Positions 46,387-56,419 are shown, numbered from the stretch's first letter. The stretch is DNA of 64,000 nt from Roseovarius aestuarii (GCF_019966515.1 NZ_JAIMIB010000009.1:110205-174204), one strand, 5' to 3'. The notes: generated by a model from the sequence alone, not told the origin. Numbers and translations: made by a program.

Positions 46387-47220
46387 CTACCCCGCATAAA
46401 GTGCTTCGGCATGAAAGGCGACGTGGTCTTCCATGAAGGTCGAGATGAAGAAGTAGCTGTGATCATACCCCGGCTGCATGCGCAGCATCGCCTGCTGGCG
46501 GCGGGCAGCGGCGGCCTCGGCCAGCGCCTCGGGGCGCAAAAGGTCAATGAACTGATCGCTGGTGCCGGTATCGACAAGCACTGGCCCGTCAAAGCCTTTT
46601 TCGCGCATCAGCAGGCTGGAATCATGCGCGGCCCAAGCGCTTTCGTCGGCGCCCAGATAGGCGGTCAGCTGCTTGCGGCCCCAGTCGCTGGCCACCGGGT
46701 TGGAAATCGGCGCGAAGGCCGATACGGATCGGAACCGGCCGGGCAGACCCATCGCCAGCGTCAGCGCACCATGCCCCCCCATCGAGTGCCCCGTAATCGC
46801 CTGCCGATCGGCATCAACGGCGAAATTACCGGTGATCAGGCTGGGCAGTTCTTCGGCCAGGTAATCCCACATCCGGTAATGCGGCGTCCACGGGTCTTGT
46901 GTGGCGTTGACATAGAACCCGGCCCCCTTGCCCAGATCATAGGCGTCGTCATCGGCCACATCGTCCCCGCGCGGCGAGGTATCGGGAAAGACCAGCGCGA
47001 TGCCCTGTTCCGCCGCCCAACCCTGCGCGCCCGCCTTGGTCATGGCGTTTTCATGGGTGCAGGTCAGGCCCGACAAGTACCACAACACCGGCACCGGGCC
47101 ATCCTTGGCCTCCTCGGGCAGGAACAGACCGAAGGTCATGTCACAATCGCAGCTATCTGATCTGTGGGTATAGACCCCCTGCACACCGCCGAAACAGGCG
47201 TTTTCCGATTGGGTTTCCAT
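46387..47220 (-). CDS. fghA: S-formylglutathione hydrolase
   Basis: A 277-aa esterase-D-type hydrolase releasing formate from S-formylglutathione in glutathione-linked formaldehyde detoxification. 'LSGLTCTHEN', the nucleophile 'GHSMGGHGAL' and the C-terminal 'GYDHSYFFI' catalytic His are as expected. ATG at 47220 follows GGGAGGAA. No formaldehyde dehydrogenase lies in the window, but demethylation of betaine-type compounds elsewhere in this window would make formaldehyde. It forms a unit with sthA. Confidence 0.93.
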   Translation of the reverse strand: METQSENACFGGVQGVYTHRSDSCDCDMTFGLFLPEEAKDGPVPVLWYLSGLTCTHENAMTKAGAQGWAAEQGIALVFPDTSPRGDDVADDDAYDLGKGAGFYVNATQDPWTPHYRMWDYLAEELPSLITGNFAVDADRQAITGHSMGGHGALTLAMGLPGRFRSVSAFAPISNPVASDWGRKQLTAYLGADESAWAAHDSSLLMREKGFDGPVLVDTGTSDQFIDLLRPEALAEAAAARRQQAMLRMQPGYDHSYFFISTFMEDHVAFHAEALYAG

Positions 47221-47419
47221 GCGTTCCTCCCTCAACTGACCATTACAACACCGTCTCTAACAGGCCCCGCGCCGCCGGGAAACGCAAAACCGGCGCGACA
47301 CCGCGCGGCTACGACATAACAAAATCAGCAGAGTATCCCCTATGTCTCCCAACCGCCGCCACATCTGCGCCGCAATCCGAAGCGCAACCTAAACGTGAGC
47401 AATAATCGGAGGGCTGTTC

Positions 47420-49060
47420 ATGCTTCGCTATATTTTTTCTCTATTGCTTGCCATCTGCTGCGCAACGCACGTAGCGGCCCAAGCCGACCCCGCCACAGAA
47501 GCAGCCAAGGATGAGCTTTGGGCAGCGATCTCTGCCTCGGATTACGCGGCGGTTGAGGCGATAGTCGCCAATGCTCATGCAGATTACCTGAGAACCGGCA
47601 AAAATCAGGACCAGACGCGCGAATTGCTGGGCCTGTTCGACGCCAACAACCCCATGCTGGATCACTTTGCCGACGCGTGGCTTGAAACCTACCCGAATTC
47701 ACCTTTCGCTCATACGGCGCGGGCGATGCTCTATAACAACGTGGCATGGAACATCCGGGGCGAAGGTCTGGCGCGCTTTACGTACCCTGACGCGCTCCGC
47801 GAATTCAGCTGGATGCAATTCAAGGCCTGGGAACAGGCCTACAAGGCCGACAATCGCCTGCTCCCGGCGTCAGATGCCGTCCTTGGGCTTGCACTTCCCA
47901 ACCTCAAGCGGCGGCGCGGTTACGATGTGCTGCATCAGGTTATGAAATCTGATCCTAACATGGGCACGCTGCGGCGAGGTGTCTGGCTTAGCTCCACCAG
48001 TTGGGGCCGAGGAGGCAGCTGGAACCAGGCCGAGAAGCTCTGCGATAGCTATGGCCCGGAAGTGGACTGGCACGAAGGTGATCCGGTGACCTATTGCAAG
48101 CTCGTCGCGGGTGCCTGGGTTCATCATGCGAAACGTGGGCAATGGGCTCATGACATCCTGAAAGAAGGAGATTATCCAAGTCTCGAACTCATAGTTGTGA
48201 AACGGCTGGCGAACCGGTCAGCAACGCGCGCCGACGCCCATTTCATACAGGCATACCTGCAACGTGAAGGCGTGACCGATGCTGACAACGCCGGTAAGTT
48301 CGACCACTATGTCGCTCATAAATACAACCTTGAATTCATTGGGGAGGCACACATGCGCCGCGCCAGGGCTCATGCCCGCGAGGCGATCAAACGCGACCCC
48401 TACAATCCCGAACTGCTTGAAACCTTGCTGGCGGGCATCTCGGGTGCGCGACTGAAAGGGGACAGGTTTATTATCAAAAAGCTCGAACGACCCACACCCG
48501 AGGAACGCCTCGAATACACCCGCCGCCTGTTGGTCGCATCGCCCTATGATCCTGATCGTTGGTATAGATACGGAACGGAGCTTTATCCACAGACCAACCC
48601 CGAAGATATACTGAAAGACGACCCATTCAGGATCAACACGATCGTCTATTCCGACCATTCCCGCCGCCGGCTTCTTCAGCGTGCTATTGACAAGTGGCAA
48701 CTGATGGATTCCCTCGAACGGCTGGAGGCAGAAACGCAATCAGAAGCTTTTCATAGTCTGGACGAAGAAACCAAGGCAGAGGTTCGCGGCGAGATACAAA
48801 GATGGTTGGCGGCACGGGCAACAATTGATTTCGACGAAGATCTCAGATGCCCGATGATGCGCGCCTACCGGCTGTTCGAAGCGCTGTGCGAGGATTTCGA
48901 GTCAGATGAATGCGACGTGCACCCGCAACAGGTGGAAATGTTCGAAATCGTACGTGCAGACGTCAACAAGCGGCAGGTCTGTACCGGCATTATGTCGGCC
49001 CGAACACATGAACTCTTCTTCGACCCGGTCCCGGTTGATCTGAGCGCACCCGAAGGCTGA
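47420..49060 (+). CDS. Secreted protein of unknown function, DUF4034-like
   Basis: A 546-aa protein with a clear signal peptide (to about residue 20, 'CATHVAAQ'). The mature part is helical and rich in Trp, Arg and Asp ('AWLETYPNSPFAHTARAMLY', 'SWGRGGSWNQAEKLCD'), resembling the TPR-like DUF4034 group by eye; the assignment is weak. It may be periplasmic or outer-membrane-associated. It stands alone, with about 200 bp upstream and a convergent transporter starting at the next base. Confidence 0.65.
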   Translation: MLRYIFSLLLAICCATHVAAQADPATEAAKDELWAAISASDYAAVEAIVANAHADYLRTGKNQDQTRELLGLFDANNPMLDHFADAWLETYPNSPFAHTARAMLYNNVAWNIRGEGLARFTYPDALREFSWMQFKAWEQAYKADNRLLPASDAVLGLALPNLKRRRGYDVLHQVMKSDPNMGTLRRGVWLSSTSWGRGGSWNQAEKLCDSYGPEVDWHEGDPVTYCKLVAGAWVHHAKRGQWAHDILKEGDYPSLELIVVKRLANRSATRADAHFIQAYLQREGVTDADNAGKFDHYVAHKYNLEFIGEAHMRRARAHAREAIKRDPYNPELLETLLAGISGARLKGDRFIIKKLERPTPEERLEYTRRLLVASPYDPDRWYRYGTELYPQTNPEDILKDDPFRINTIVYSDHSRRRLLQRAIDKWQLMDSLERLEAETQSEAFHSLDEETKAEVRGEIQRWLAARATIDFDEDLRCPMMRAYRLFEALCEDFESDECDVHPQQVEMFEIVRADVNKRQVCTGIMSARTHELFFDPVPVDLSAPEG

Positions 49061-49993
49061 TCAGTAAAGCGCGCCGACCCAGCCGATCACCAAGGATACA
49101 CTTACAACCGCCGCAACCGTCGAAATCAGGATCGACGCCGACACCCGCTGCGGCGCCACGCGGTAATGCTGCGCCAGAATATAGACATTCCCCGCCACCG
49201 GCAGGGCGGCGGCGGCAATCATCACAGCCGCAGCATAAGGTGCCACCGAAAAGAGCCACAGCGCCGACAGGGCCACGGCGGCAGGATGCAGCACCAGCTT
49301 GCAGATCGACAGCCATCCGGCGATGAAAGGCCGCTCGGCCGATTTGCCTGCCAGTGACGCGCCGATGGCAAACAGTGCGCCGGGTGTTGCGGCCCCGCCC
49401 AGAAGCGACAGGAAATCATTCATCACCACCGGAATCGGCAGCGCCAGCGCCGACCATCCCAGCCCCAGCATGATCGACACGATCATCGGGTTTTTCAGCA
49501 ACCCCATGCCCACGGTACCGAGGATACGAATGTTCATCCTGCCATCCCGCGCGCCGGTGATCAGGATCACGATGAGCGAGCCGAAAAAGATCAGATCGAC
49601 CGCAAGCACCAGCATGACCGGTCCAATGGCCGCCTCGCCCATCAGCAGCGTCAGCATCGGCACACCCAGAAAGCCGACATTGCCGATGGTCGCGCATTGC
49701 GCCTCGAATGCGGCAACCTCAACCCTGGCCCCCCTCAGAAACGCCACCCCGGTCACCAGCAGATACACAAACCCTGTCGCGCAGAGATAGGCAGTGACAA
49801 ACTGCCAGTCCAGCACCTCGGCCAGCGACAGGTTGGCGGCGAACCTGAACAGCATCGCCGAGAGCGCGAAATAGAAGACGAACCTGGTCAGCCAGGCGGT
49901 GGCCTCTTCGTTGAAAAAGCCGGTGCGCCCGGCGACAAAGCCCAGCCCGATGATCAGGAAAAACGGCAGGGTCTGCAGGAAGATGGCCAACAT
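49061..49993 (-). CDS. AEC-family (auxin efflux carrier) transporter
   Basis: A 310-aa inner-membrane protein with about ten helices and the N-terminal 'QTLPFFLIIGLGFVAGR' and 'GAATPGALFAIGASLAG' segments typical of AEC permeases, which move small carboxylic acids. Substrate unknown. It converges on the secreted-protein gene with no gap between the two stops. Confidence 0.88.
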   Translation of the reverse strand: MLAIFLQTLPFFLIIGLGFVAGRTGFFNEEATAWLTRFVFYFALSAMLFRFAANLSLAEVLDWQFVTAYLCATGFVYLLVTGVAFLRGARVEVAAFEAQCATIGNVGFLGVPMLTLLMGEAAIGPVMLVLAVDLIFFGSLIVILITGARDGRMNIRILGTVGMGLLKNPMIVSIMLGLGWSALALPIPVVMNDFLSLLGGAATPGALFAIGASLAGKSAERPFIAGWLSICKLVLHPAAVALSALWLFSVAPYAAAVMIAAAALPVAGNVYILAQHYRVAPQRVSASILISTVAAVVSVSLVIGWVGALY

Positions 49994-50117
49994 GCCGTTT
50001 TGCTAGCATTATGATAAGACACATTAAACAGCGAAGTTTTTACGCCACAGAAGCCGGGGCTTTACAAAACCCGACCCGTGGCCTCATCTGGCGGGGTTCC
50101 TAACTGCCCGGAAACCC

Positions 50118-51071
50118 ATGACCACCACGACAATTCAGCGGTCCAATCTGGCCGGTGCGCTCTGCGCGCTGATCGCGGCCATGTGCTTTTCGCTGAATGA
50201 TGTGGGCATCAAATTCCTCAGCGATCAATATGCGCTGCACCAGATCGTGTTCTTTCGCGCCATTACGGGATTGGTAACATTCCTGGCGGTGATCATGCCG
50301 CTCTCGGGCGGTTGGCAACTGGTGCGCACCAGGCGGATCGGCTGGCACCTGCTGCGCGGGTTTTGCGTCGTGTCAGCCAACTCGTTTCTGTTTCTAGGGC
50401 TGGCCGTGATGCCGATTGCCGATGCGGTGGCGATATTCTTCGTCTCGCCCCTGCTGATCGCCCTCATGTCCATCGTCTTTCTGGGCGAAACTGTCGGGCC
50501 GCGGCGCTGGGTTGCCATCACTGTCGGCTTCGTCGGCGTCATGGTGATCGTCAAGCCGGGCACGTCGGCGTTTCAGCTGGCGTCGCTCTTTCCGATCGCT
50601 GCCGCCTGTCTCTATGGCGTGATGCACATCGTTGCCCGCCGCATCGGCACAACAGAAAGCGCGGCGACGATGACCTTTTACATTGTCGTCAGCTTTATCG
50701 TGGTCAGCGCAACCATCGGGTTGGCCGTGGGGGACGGGCGTTACTACGGCCAGTTCCACCCCGCCTTCGATTTCCTGCTGCGCCCCTGGGTGCCGGTCGA
50801 TCTGGCCGATGTGCCGATCCTGATCATGCTGGGGGTCAGCGGTGTTCTGGGCGGGTATCTGATCAGCCAGGCCTACCGCATCGCCGAGGCCGCCTTTGCT
50901 GCGCCCTTCGAATATGTCTCGATGCCAATGGCGATCATCTGGGGCATCACCGTTTTCGGCACCTTCCCGGATCGGACCGCCTGGATCGGGATTGCACTGA
51001 TCCTCGGATCAGGCTTGTATCTGGTCTGGCGCGAAACCATCAAGGGACGCGTCCGAAGCATGAGGCGCTAG
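50118..51071 (+). CDS. DMT-superfamily (EamA) transporter
   Basis: A 317-aa ten-helix transporter with two EamA repeats ('LAGALCALIAAMCFSLNDVG' and 'LGGYLISQAYRIAEAAFAAP'). It leads a three-gene unit with a HAD hydrolase (2-nt gap) and an alpha/beta hydrolase (4-nt overlap). Substrate unknown. The ribosome site is weak. Confidence 0.88.
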   Translation: MTTTTIQRSNLAGALCALIAAMCFSLNDVGIKFLSDQYALHQIVFFRAITGLVTFLAVIMPLSGGWQLVRTRRIGWHLLRGFCVVSANSFLFLGLAVMPIADAVAIFFVSPLLIALMSIVFLGETVGPRRWVAITVGFVGVMVIVKPGTSAFQLASLFPIAAACLYGVMHIVARRIGTTESAATMTFYIVVSFIVVSATIGLAVGDGRYYGQFHPAFDFLLRPWVPVDLADVPILIMLGVSGVLGGYLISQAYRIAEAAFAAPFEYVSMPMAIIWGITVFGTFPDRTAWIGIALILGSGLYLVWRETIKGRVRSMRR

Positions 51072-51073
51072 CA

Positions 51074-51697
51074 ATGACAGAGATCAGGGCGGTTGTGTTC
51101 GACGTGGGCAAGGTACTGATCGAATGGCAGCCTGAAAATCATTACGACCGGATCGTCGGCCCCGCACGGCGCCGCGCCTTTTTTGACGCATTCGATTTCT
51201 ACGGGCTGATGCTCCGGATTGATGCGGGCGCGCCATTTGCCACGACCGTCAGCGCCGCCGCCGCCGCCCATCCCGACTGGGCCGAGGAATTGCACATCCT
51301 GCGTGACAGATGGTGTGATCTGGCCCAGCCCCCCATCGCCCGTTCGGTGCGCCTGATGCAGGCAGTGAAAGCGCGGGGACTGCAGATTTTTATCCTCAGC
51401 AATTTCGGTGCTGATAACTTTGCCCAAAGCGCGGCGCAGTTCGATTTTCTGCGCGATGCTGACCGCCACTACATCTCGGCCCGGATGGGGCTGTGCAAAC
51501 CCGATCCGGCGATCTATGCGGCGGTCGAGCGTGACAGCGGCCTTGCGCCAGATGCCTTGCTTTTCGTCGACGACAAGTCCGAGAATGTCGAGGCCGCTCG
51601 CACCCGCGGCTGGCACGCGCATCTGTTCGAAACCGCCGCAGGCTGGGCGGACTGCCTGGTCGACGCTGGCCTGCTGACCAGAGGAGAAGCGGCATGA
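51074..51697 (+). CDS. HAD-IA family hydrolase
   Basis: A 207-aa haloacid-dehalogenase-superfamily protein. The nucleophile is D10 in 'VVFDVGKVLIEW', followed by 'ILSNFGADNF' (motif II), Lys in 'GLCKPDPAIY' and 'LFVDDKSENVEAA' (motif IV). The D-x-G arrangement at motif I resembles YihX-like sugar-phosphate phosphatases. The ATG at 51074 is the natural start; the longer frame reads backwards into the transporter. Substrate unknown. Confidence 0.88.
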   Translation: MTEIRAVVFDVGKVLIEWQPENHYDRIVGPARRRAFFDAFDFYGLMLRIDAGAPFATTVSAAAAAHPDWAEELHILRDRWCDLAQPPIARSVRLMQAVKARGLQIFILSNFGADNFAQSAAQFDFLRDADRHYISARMGLCKPDPAIYAAVERDSGLAPDALLFVDDKSENVEAARTRGWHAHLFETAAGWADCLVDAGLLTRGEAA

Positions 51698-52611
51698 TCT
51701 GGATCGCCCTCGCCCTGCTCGTGGCGTTGATCGCCGCACCGTTTCTTGCCGAGGCACGTCGTCCAAAGATGACCCAAGCGGCGCGCGCATCGGCACCAGG
51801 TGAATTCGCCAGCCTTTCCCGTGGCCTGACCCATTTCCGCTGGCTGGGGCCAGAAGACGGCCCCGTTGCCGTCTGTGTACACGGGCTGACCACACCGTCT
51901 TTTGTCTGGACACCGATTGCCGGGGGGCTGGCTGAGCGGGGCTTTCGCGTATTGCTCTACGATCTTTACGGGCGCGGCTATTCCGACCGGCCAAGGGGCG
52001 CGCAGGATGCAGATTTCTTTGTCGCCCAGCTGGAAGAGCTTCTGCAAAACCAGAAGGTCGAGGGCAAGATCACCCTGCTGGGCTATTCGATGGGCGGCGC
52101 AATCACAGCCGCTTTTACCGCGCATTTTCCCGACCGGGTACGCCAGCTTGTCCTGCTGGCACCATTGGGCATGGGGCATGATCTCGGCCCGATTGCGCGG
52201 CTTGTCATCAACCATAACCGGCTGGGAACATGGCTGATGATGGCGCTTTACGGCAAATCCTACCGGCAGGCGCTGGAGGGTGAACGCGGCCTGCCCAGCG
52301 CGGTCGATGGTATCGTCGATCTGCAAATGGCCGAGCTTGATTTTCGCGGCTTCCGGCCCGCCGTCCTGTCGTCAACCCGCAACATCGTGGACGAGGATAT
52401 AGAAGAAAAGCACCGCGCCATCTGCGTGGCAGGTGTGCCGGTGCTGGCCATCTGGGGCCGCGAGGATGAGGTGATCCCGATCGCCGGGCTGGACAGGCTG
52501 ACCGAATGGAACCCTGATGCCCGGCAGGAAGTAATTGATGCCGCAGCTCACGCGCTGGCCTATACGCACAGCGATCAGGTGCTCAATGCGCTGCGCGACC
52601 TGTCAGGTTAG
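51694..52611 (+). CDS. Alpha/beta hydrolase
   Basis: A 305-aa alpha/beta hydrolase with a hydrophobic N-terminal segment (about 1-20, a possible membrane anchor). 'CVHGLTTPSFVW' forms the oxyanion loop, the nucleophile is in 'LLGYSMGGAITAA', and Asp and His are in 'WGREDEVIP' and 'AAHALAYTHS'. Its ATG overlaps the HAD gene stop (ATGA). Substrate unknown. Confidence 0.88.
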   Translation: MIWIALALLVALIAAPFLAEARRPKMTQAARASAPGEFASLSRGLTHFRWLGPEDGPVAVCVHGLTTPSFVWTPIAGGLAERGFRVLLYDLYGRGYSDRPRGAQDADFFVAQLEELLQNQKVEGKITLLGYSMGGAITAAFTAHFPDRVRQLVLLAPLGMGHDLGPIARLVINHNRLGTWLMMALYGKSYRQALEGERGLPSAVDGIVDLQMAELDFRGFRPAVLSSTRNIVDEDIEEKHRAICVAGVPVLAIWGREDEVIPIAGLDRLTEWNPDARQEVIDAAAHALAYTHSDQVLNALRDLSG

Positions 52612-52754
52612 TCAGCCACATGCCACTGCCCCGGGCGAAAGAGCAATCTAAATCAAGTTCAACCGCCAGAACCCGGTTACGATAACCTGAACATCAGCTT
52701 GATCGGTTTGCCCGCAGCCTGCGAGGAGAGCCTGAATATTATTTCGGAGGCGGC

Positions 52755-53735
52755 ATGTTCCAATCCATCGCAAACGCAGTCACAGCAATCGCATTTCTGG
52801 CGACCCTGTCGGCCCCGGCATGGTCCGAGACATTCTGGATAGACCTCACCCATCCGCTACCGACCTTTCAGCCGGTACCGGGCAGCCCGGATCAGGCTGA
52901 CCTTGGAAAGCCCTGGCTCAACAGCATGCCGCATGTCGCATGGGACCAGCAGGCGATCCTCAGCATTGACGTGTTTCAGACCGATACCGGCTATTACGAT
53001 TCAGGCACGCTGACGGTCTATGAACATCACGGCACGCATCTGGACGCGGTCAACCACATCATCAACAGCGAGGACACATTAATCGAAGGCGGCATTCCCA
53101 ACGATGCCCGCCTCGGCATGTCCGAGTTGACGCCTGCTGATCTGATCGGACCGATTGTGATGCTCGATATCGGACCTCGGGTGCGGGCCGAACTGGCAAA
53201 GAACGGTGGCGTACCCAGCCCCGATATCTCGGTCACGGATTTTTCCGACAGCTCGGAAAACGTCGTCACCGCAGAAGATATCGACGCCGTGGCCGACCAG
53301 CTTGTCGATGGCGCGTGGCTCGTGGTGAACATGGACTGGGCCAGATTTTACCTCACAGGCAGCGCCAGCCTGCGCAACTCTCCCTACTTCAACAATTTCA
53401 ACCACCCCGGCCTCAACCACGCCGCGATCGACCGCCTGGCCCAGATCATCGATGAACGCGGGTTGAAACTTGGCGGCATCGCGATGGACAACATCACGAT
53501 TGACACCGGGCAGGGCGCCAAAGGCGCGGGTGCGTACCCGATGCAGACCAATGCCTGGTACAGCCATACGGTACTGATGCAGCGCGGTGTGCTGTTTGTC
53601 GAAAACCTGGCCGAAGTGAATGAACTGGCCGAGGTGATGAACGCGGGCGCAGCCTGTACGCTTATTGTCGGCGCTCCGAAACATGTCCGCGGCACCGGCG
53701 GACCCAGCCGCGTCTTTGCCATGTGCGAGAGCTGA
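52755..53735 (+). CDS. Secreted cyclase-family (kynurenine-formamidase-like) hydrolase
   Basis: A 326-aa cyclase-superfamily protein with the metal-binding signature 'HHGTHLDAVNH' (HxGTHxDxxxH). Unlike most cytoplasmic members it has a signal peptide ('LATLSAPAWSE', cleaved near residue 24), placing it in the periplasm. 'FNHPGLNHAAIDRL' and 'GAPKHVRGTGGPSRV' are typical near the C-terminus. GGAGG precedes the ATG. The substrate, an N-formyl or cyclic amide, is not known. Confidence 0.85.
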   Translation: MFQSIANAVTAIAFLATLSAPAWSETFWIDLTHPLPTFQPVPGSPDQADLGKPWLNSMPHVAWDQQAILSIDVFQTDTGYYDSGTLTVYEHHGTHLDAVNHIINSEDTLIEGGIPNDARLGMSELTPADLIGPIVMLDIGPRVRAELAKNGGVPSPDISVTDFSDSSENVVTAEDIDAVADQLVDGAWLVVNMDWARFYLTGSASLRNSPYFNNFNHPGLNHAAIDRLAQIIDERGLKLGGIAMDNITIDTGQGAKGAGAYPMQTNAWYSHTVLMQRGVLFVENLAEVNELAEVMNAGAACTLIVGAPKHVRGTGGPSRVFAMCES

Positions 53736-53908
53736 ACGGCACACAAGACATTGTGAATTCGGCCTGGCCGCGTGACGTTTTTAAGCGCGATTCCAGGTAA
53801 ATCGGGGCATCAAGCGCCCGTATCATCGTATCCATGAGAACATATTTTTCTTGCCTTGTGGCGCAGGTAGTCTATCGGGGACTGCAACAATCAACATGAT
53901 ACAGGCAC

Positions 53909-54943
53909 ATGACAGAATATTCCGAGATTACGCCCGCGCACCCTGTTGAAACTTCGTCACGCGATTGGGTCAAGATCCTCGCCGCCTACCGCGAACCAAA
54001 TCACCTGCGCAGCATTTTCGAGACCGCGATCAGCATCGGGCCGTTTCTGCTTCTCTGGGCGCTGGCCTGGTATACGCTCTCGATCAGCTATTGGCTTACC
54101 TTCGGTATTTCAGTGCTCAACGCCGCCTTCCTGTTGCGGCTCTTTACGATTCAGCATGATTGCGGCCATGGCGCGTTTTTTGCCAACCGCAAGGTCAGCG
54201 ACTGGGTGGGGCGTGTAATCGGCGTGCTGACCCTGACCCCCTACGATGTCTGGCGGCGCACCCATTCGGCGCATCACAGCGGCTCGGGCAATCTGGCGCG
54301 TCGCGGCATGGGCGATATTCATACCTATACCGTGACCGAATTCCGCGCTCTGACACCCTTTCAGCGGCTGAAGTACCGTGCCTATCGTCACCCGCTGACC
54401 CTCTTCGGTCTGGCGCCGGGGTACCTCTTTCTGTTGCAAAACCGCATTCCACTGGGGTTGATGAACAACCTGCGCTACTGGATCAGCGCGCTCGGCACCA
54501 ATGTCGTGATCTTCGCCGCACTGGCCGTGATCTGGTATTTCGGCGGCTTTGCCCCGATCCTCCTGATCTTCCTGCCCACAACCTTGCTGGCGGCCACTGC
54601 TGGCATGTGGTTGTTCTACGTTCAGCATCAGTTCGAGCACACCCATTGGGATCATGACGGCGACTGGCAATTGCACGACGCCGCGCTGCATGGCAGTTCG
54701 CATTATGTGATGCCCAAGGTGTTGCAATGGTTCAGCGCCAATATCGGCATTCACCATGTGCACCACCTCTACAGCCGTATCCCGTTCTATCGTCTGACCG
54801 AAGTGCTGCGCGATCACGCCGAGCTTGACAGATGCAATCGCATGACCATCCGCGAAAGCCTGAGCTGCGCCCGGCTGCACCTCTGGGATGAGAACAGCAA
54901 ACGGCTCTTGTCCTTTGCCCAAGCCCGCGCGCTTCCCGGCTGA
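53909..54943 (+). CDS. Membrane fatty acid desaturase
   Basis: A 344-aa integral-membrane di-iron desaturase. Three histidine boxes are visible: HDCGH (83-87), HSAHH (119-123) and 'IHHVHHL' near residue 290, with four or more membrane helices between them. Such enzymes insert a double bond into acyl chains of membrane lipids, often delta-12-type in this family. The gene stands alone; upstream spacing is unremarkable. Confidence 0.88.
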   Translation: MTEYSEITPAHPVETSSRDWVKILAAYREPNHLRSIFETAISIGPFLLLWALAWYTLSISYWLTFGISVLNAAFLLRLFTIQHDCGHGAFFANRKVSDWVGRVIGVLTLTPYDVWRRTHSAHHSGSGNLARRGMGDIHTYTVTEFRALTPFQRLKYRAYRHPLTLFGLAPGYLFLLQNRIPLGLMNNLRYWISALGTNVVIFAALAVIWYFGGFAPILLIFLPTTLLAATAGMWLFYVQHQFEHTHWDHDGDWQLHDAALHGSSHYVMPKVLQWFSANIGIHHVHHLYSRIPFYRLTEVLRDHAELDRCNRMTIRESLSCARLHLWDENSKRLLSFAQARALPG

Positions 54944-54963
54944 CGGGCGACCCTGCACTAAAA

Positions 54964-55027
54964 CGTACTGATGGCCCGCCTGCTGCGGAACGTACGTAAT
55001 ATGCCTACATGTCGTACGTCCCGTACG
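54964..55027. repeat. Cluster of CGTAC(G) palindromes
   Basis: CGTAC at 54964, CGTACG at 54991 (inside ACGTACGT, 54990-54997), CGTACG at 55013 and CGTACG at 55022 lie within 64 bp between convergent desaturase and MFS genes. They may be DNA-binding or modification sites or chance; no promoter faces either gene from here. Confidence 0.4.
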
Positions 55028-55052
55028 CACCATACCGCTGAGGCTTGGGCGT

Positions 55053-56291
55053 TCAGGTGCTGCGAGGGCTCAGCGCCCGCTCCCGTACCGGCAGGTGCAC
55101 GATCGCGCTGAAGGCACCTATGCTGACACCGATCCACCAGACCACAGTGTAACTGCCGTAGATATCATACATTTGACCGCCCAGCCAAACCCCCAGGAAG
55201 CCACCCAGCTGATGGCTGAAAAACACGATCCCATAAAGCGTACCCATATAGCGCAACCCGTAGATATGCGCGATCAGCCCGCTGGTCAGGGGCACCGTCG
55301 CCAGCCAAAGCGCCCCCATCAGGCCTGAAAACAGCAGCACCGTCGCGGGCGTGATCGGCGTCATGATGAACGCCGCCGATACCAGTGTTCGTGCGGTGTA
55401 AATCGCGGCCAGCAGACATTTTTTTGAATAACGTTTCCCCAGCCAACCCGCTGTCAGCGTACCTGCAATATTGGCCAGACCAATCAGCGAAATAGCTACG
55501 GCACCCAAGGCCGATGTGCTGGTGATTCCCATCGTATGCAGCGTCCCGCCCGGCGCAATTGGTCCGCACATCTCGGTCACGAAGGCCGGAAAATGCGCGG
55601 TGATGAACGCCACCTGATAACCACAGCTGAAGAAACCCAGAAAAATCAGTGTATAACTCGGATCGCGGAATGCCCTGCCCAGGATCTGCCCCATGCTCTC
55701 TTCCAGCTCGGCCTTGCCTGCCGTCATGGGCGCACGCATCATTGGCAGAACGCTCAACGTTGCCAGTATCGTCACGGCAAATACCACAAACACCATCTGC
55801 CAACTCATTAGCGACAAAAGAAACTCCGCCAGCGGCGCACCAAAGACTTGCCCCGCTGACCCGGCAGCGGTCGCGATCGCCAGGCTCATCGAACGGTTTT
55901 CATCGCTGCTGGCACGGCCGACCACCGCAAGAATGACGCCAAACCCGGTACCCGCGATGCCAAACCCAACAAGGATCTCATAAAGCTGATGCGCCTCCGG
56001 CGTCACCGCGAAAGACGACAGGACCAGGCCGGCGGCATAGGTAAGCGCCCCCAGCACAATCGCTTTGCGATCTCCGATCCGCTCGGCCATCGCGCCAAAT
56101 ATCGGCTGCCCGATCCCCCAGGCTAGGTTCTGGATCGCAATCGCCAGGCTGAATTCACTGCGCAGCCAGTTGAACTCTTCAGCAATCGGGATCTGAAAAA
56201 CACCGAAGCTCGCACGGATCGCGAAAGAGATCAGCATGATCACGCACCCGGCTATCAGCACCGGCGTGAATATCGGGATCGGCTTTGTCAT
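55053..56291 (-). CDS. MFS transporter
   Basis: A 412-aa major facilitator with 12 predicted helices. 'GAMAERIGDRKAIVLG' between helices 2 and 3 resembles the MFS loop motif and 'AGWLGKRYSKK' repeats it in the second half. It resembles the oxalate/formate-antiporter-like group (OFA), but the substrate cannot be told. The ATG at 56291 follows GGAGAG; a longer frame begins at 56318. Its start region overlaps nothing but lies close to divergent zapE. Confidence 0.88.
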   Translation of the reverse strand: MTKPIPIFTPVLIAGCVIMLISFAIRASFGVFQIPIAEEFNWLRSEFSLAIAIQNLAWGIGQPIFGAMAERIGDRKAIVLGALTYAAGLVLSSFAVTPEAHQLYEILVGFGIAGTGFGVILAVVGRASSDENRSMSLAIATAAGSAGQVFGAPLAEFLLSLMSWQMVFVVFAVTILATLSVLPMMRAPMTAGKAELEESMGQILGRAFRDPSYTLIFLGFFSCGYQVAFITAHFPAFVTEMCGPIAPGGTLHTMGITSTSALGAVAISLIGLANIAGTLTAGWLGKRYSKKCLLAAIYTARTLVSAAFIMTPITPATVLLFSGLMGALWLATVPLTSGLIAHIYGLRYMGTLYGIVFFSHQLGGFLGVWLGGQMYDIYGSYTVVWWIGVSIGAFSAIVHLPVRERALSPRST

Positions 56292-56419
56292 CGGGTCTCT
56301 CCGTCGCGCGACTGCCAATCTACGAGCCCCGCAGGATTGGTCAAATCACGACTTGTGATATCGACAATCAGCATCTGTTCGCGCTTTTCTTATGCCTCCT
56401 GCCGCGATATTCCAAACGG

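Noticed and set aside
45124..47160. Plus-strand open frame of 678 codons
   Set aside because: It is the antisense shadow of sthA and fghA, with a biased composition rich in His, Arg and Gln; both sense genes have full family motifs.
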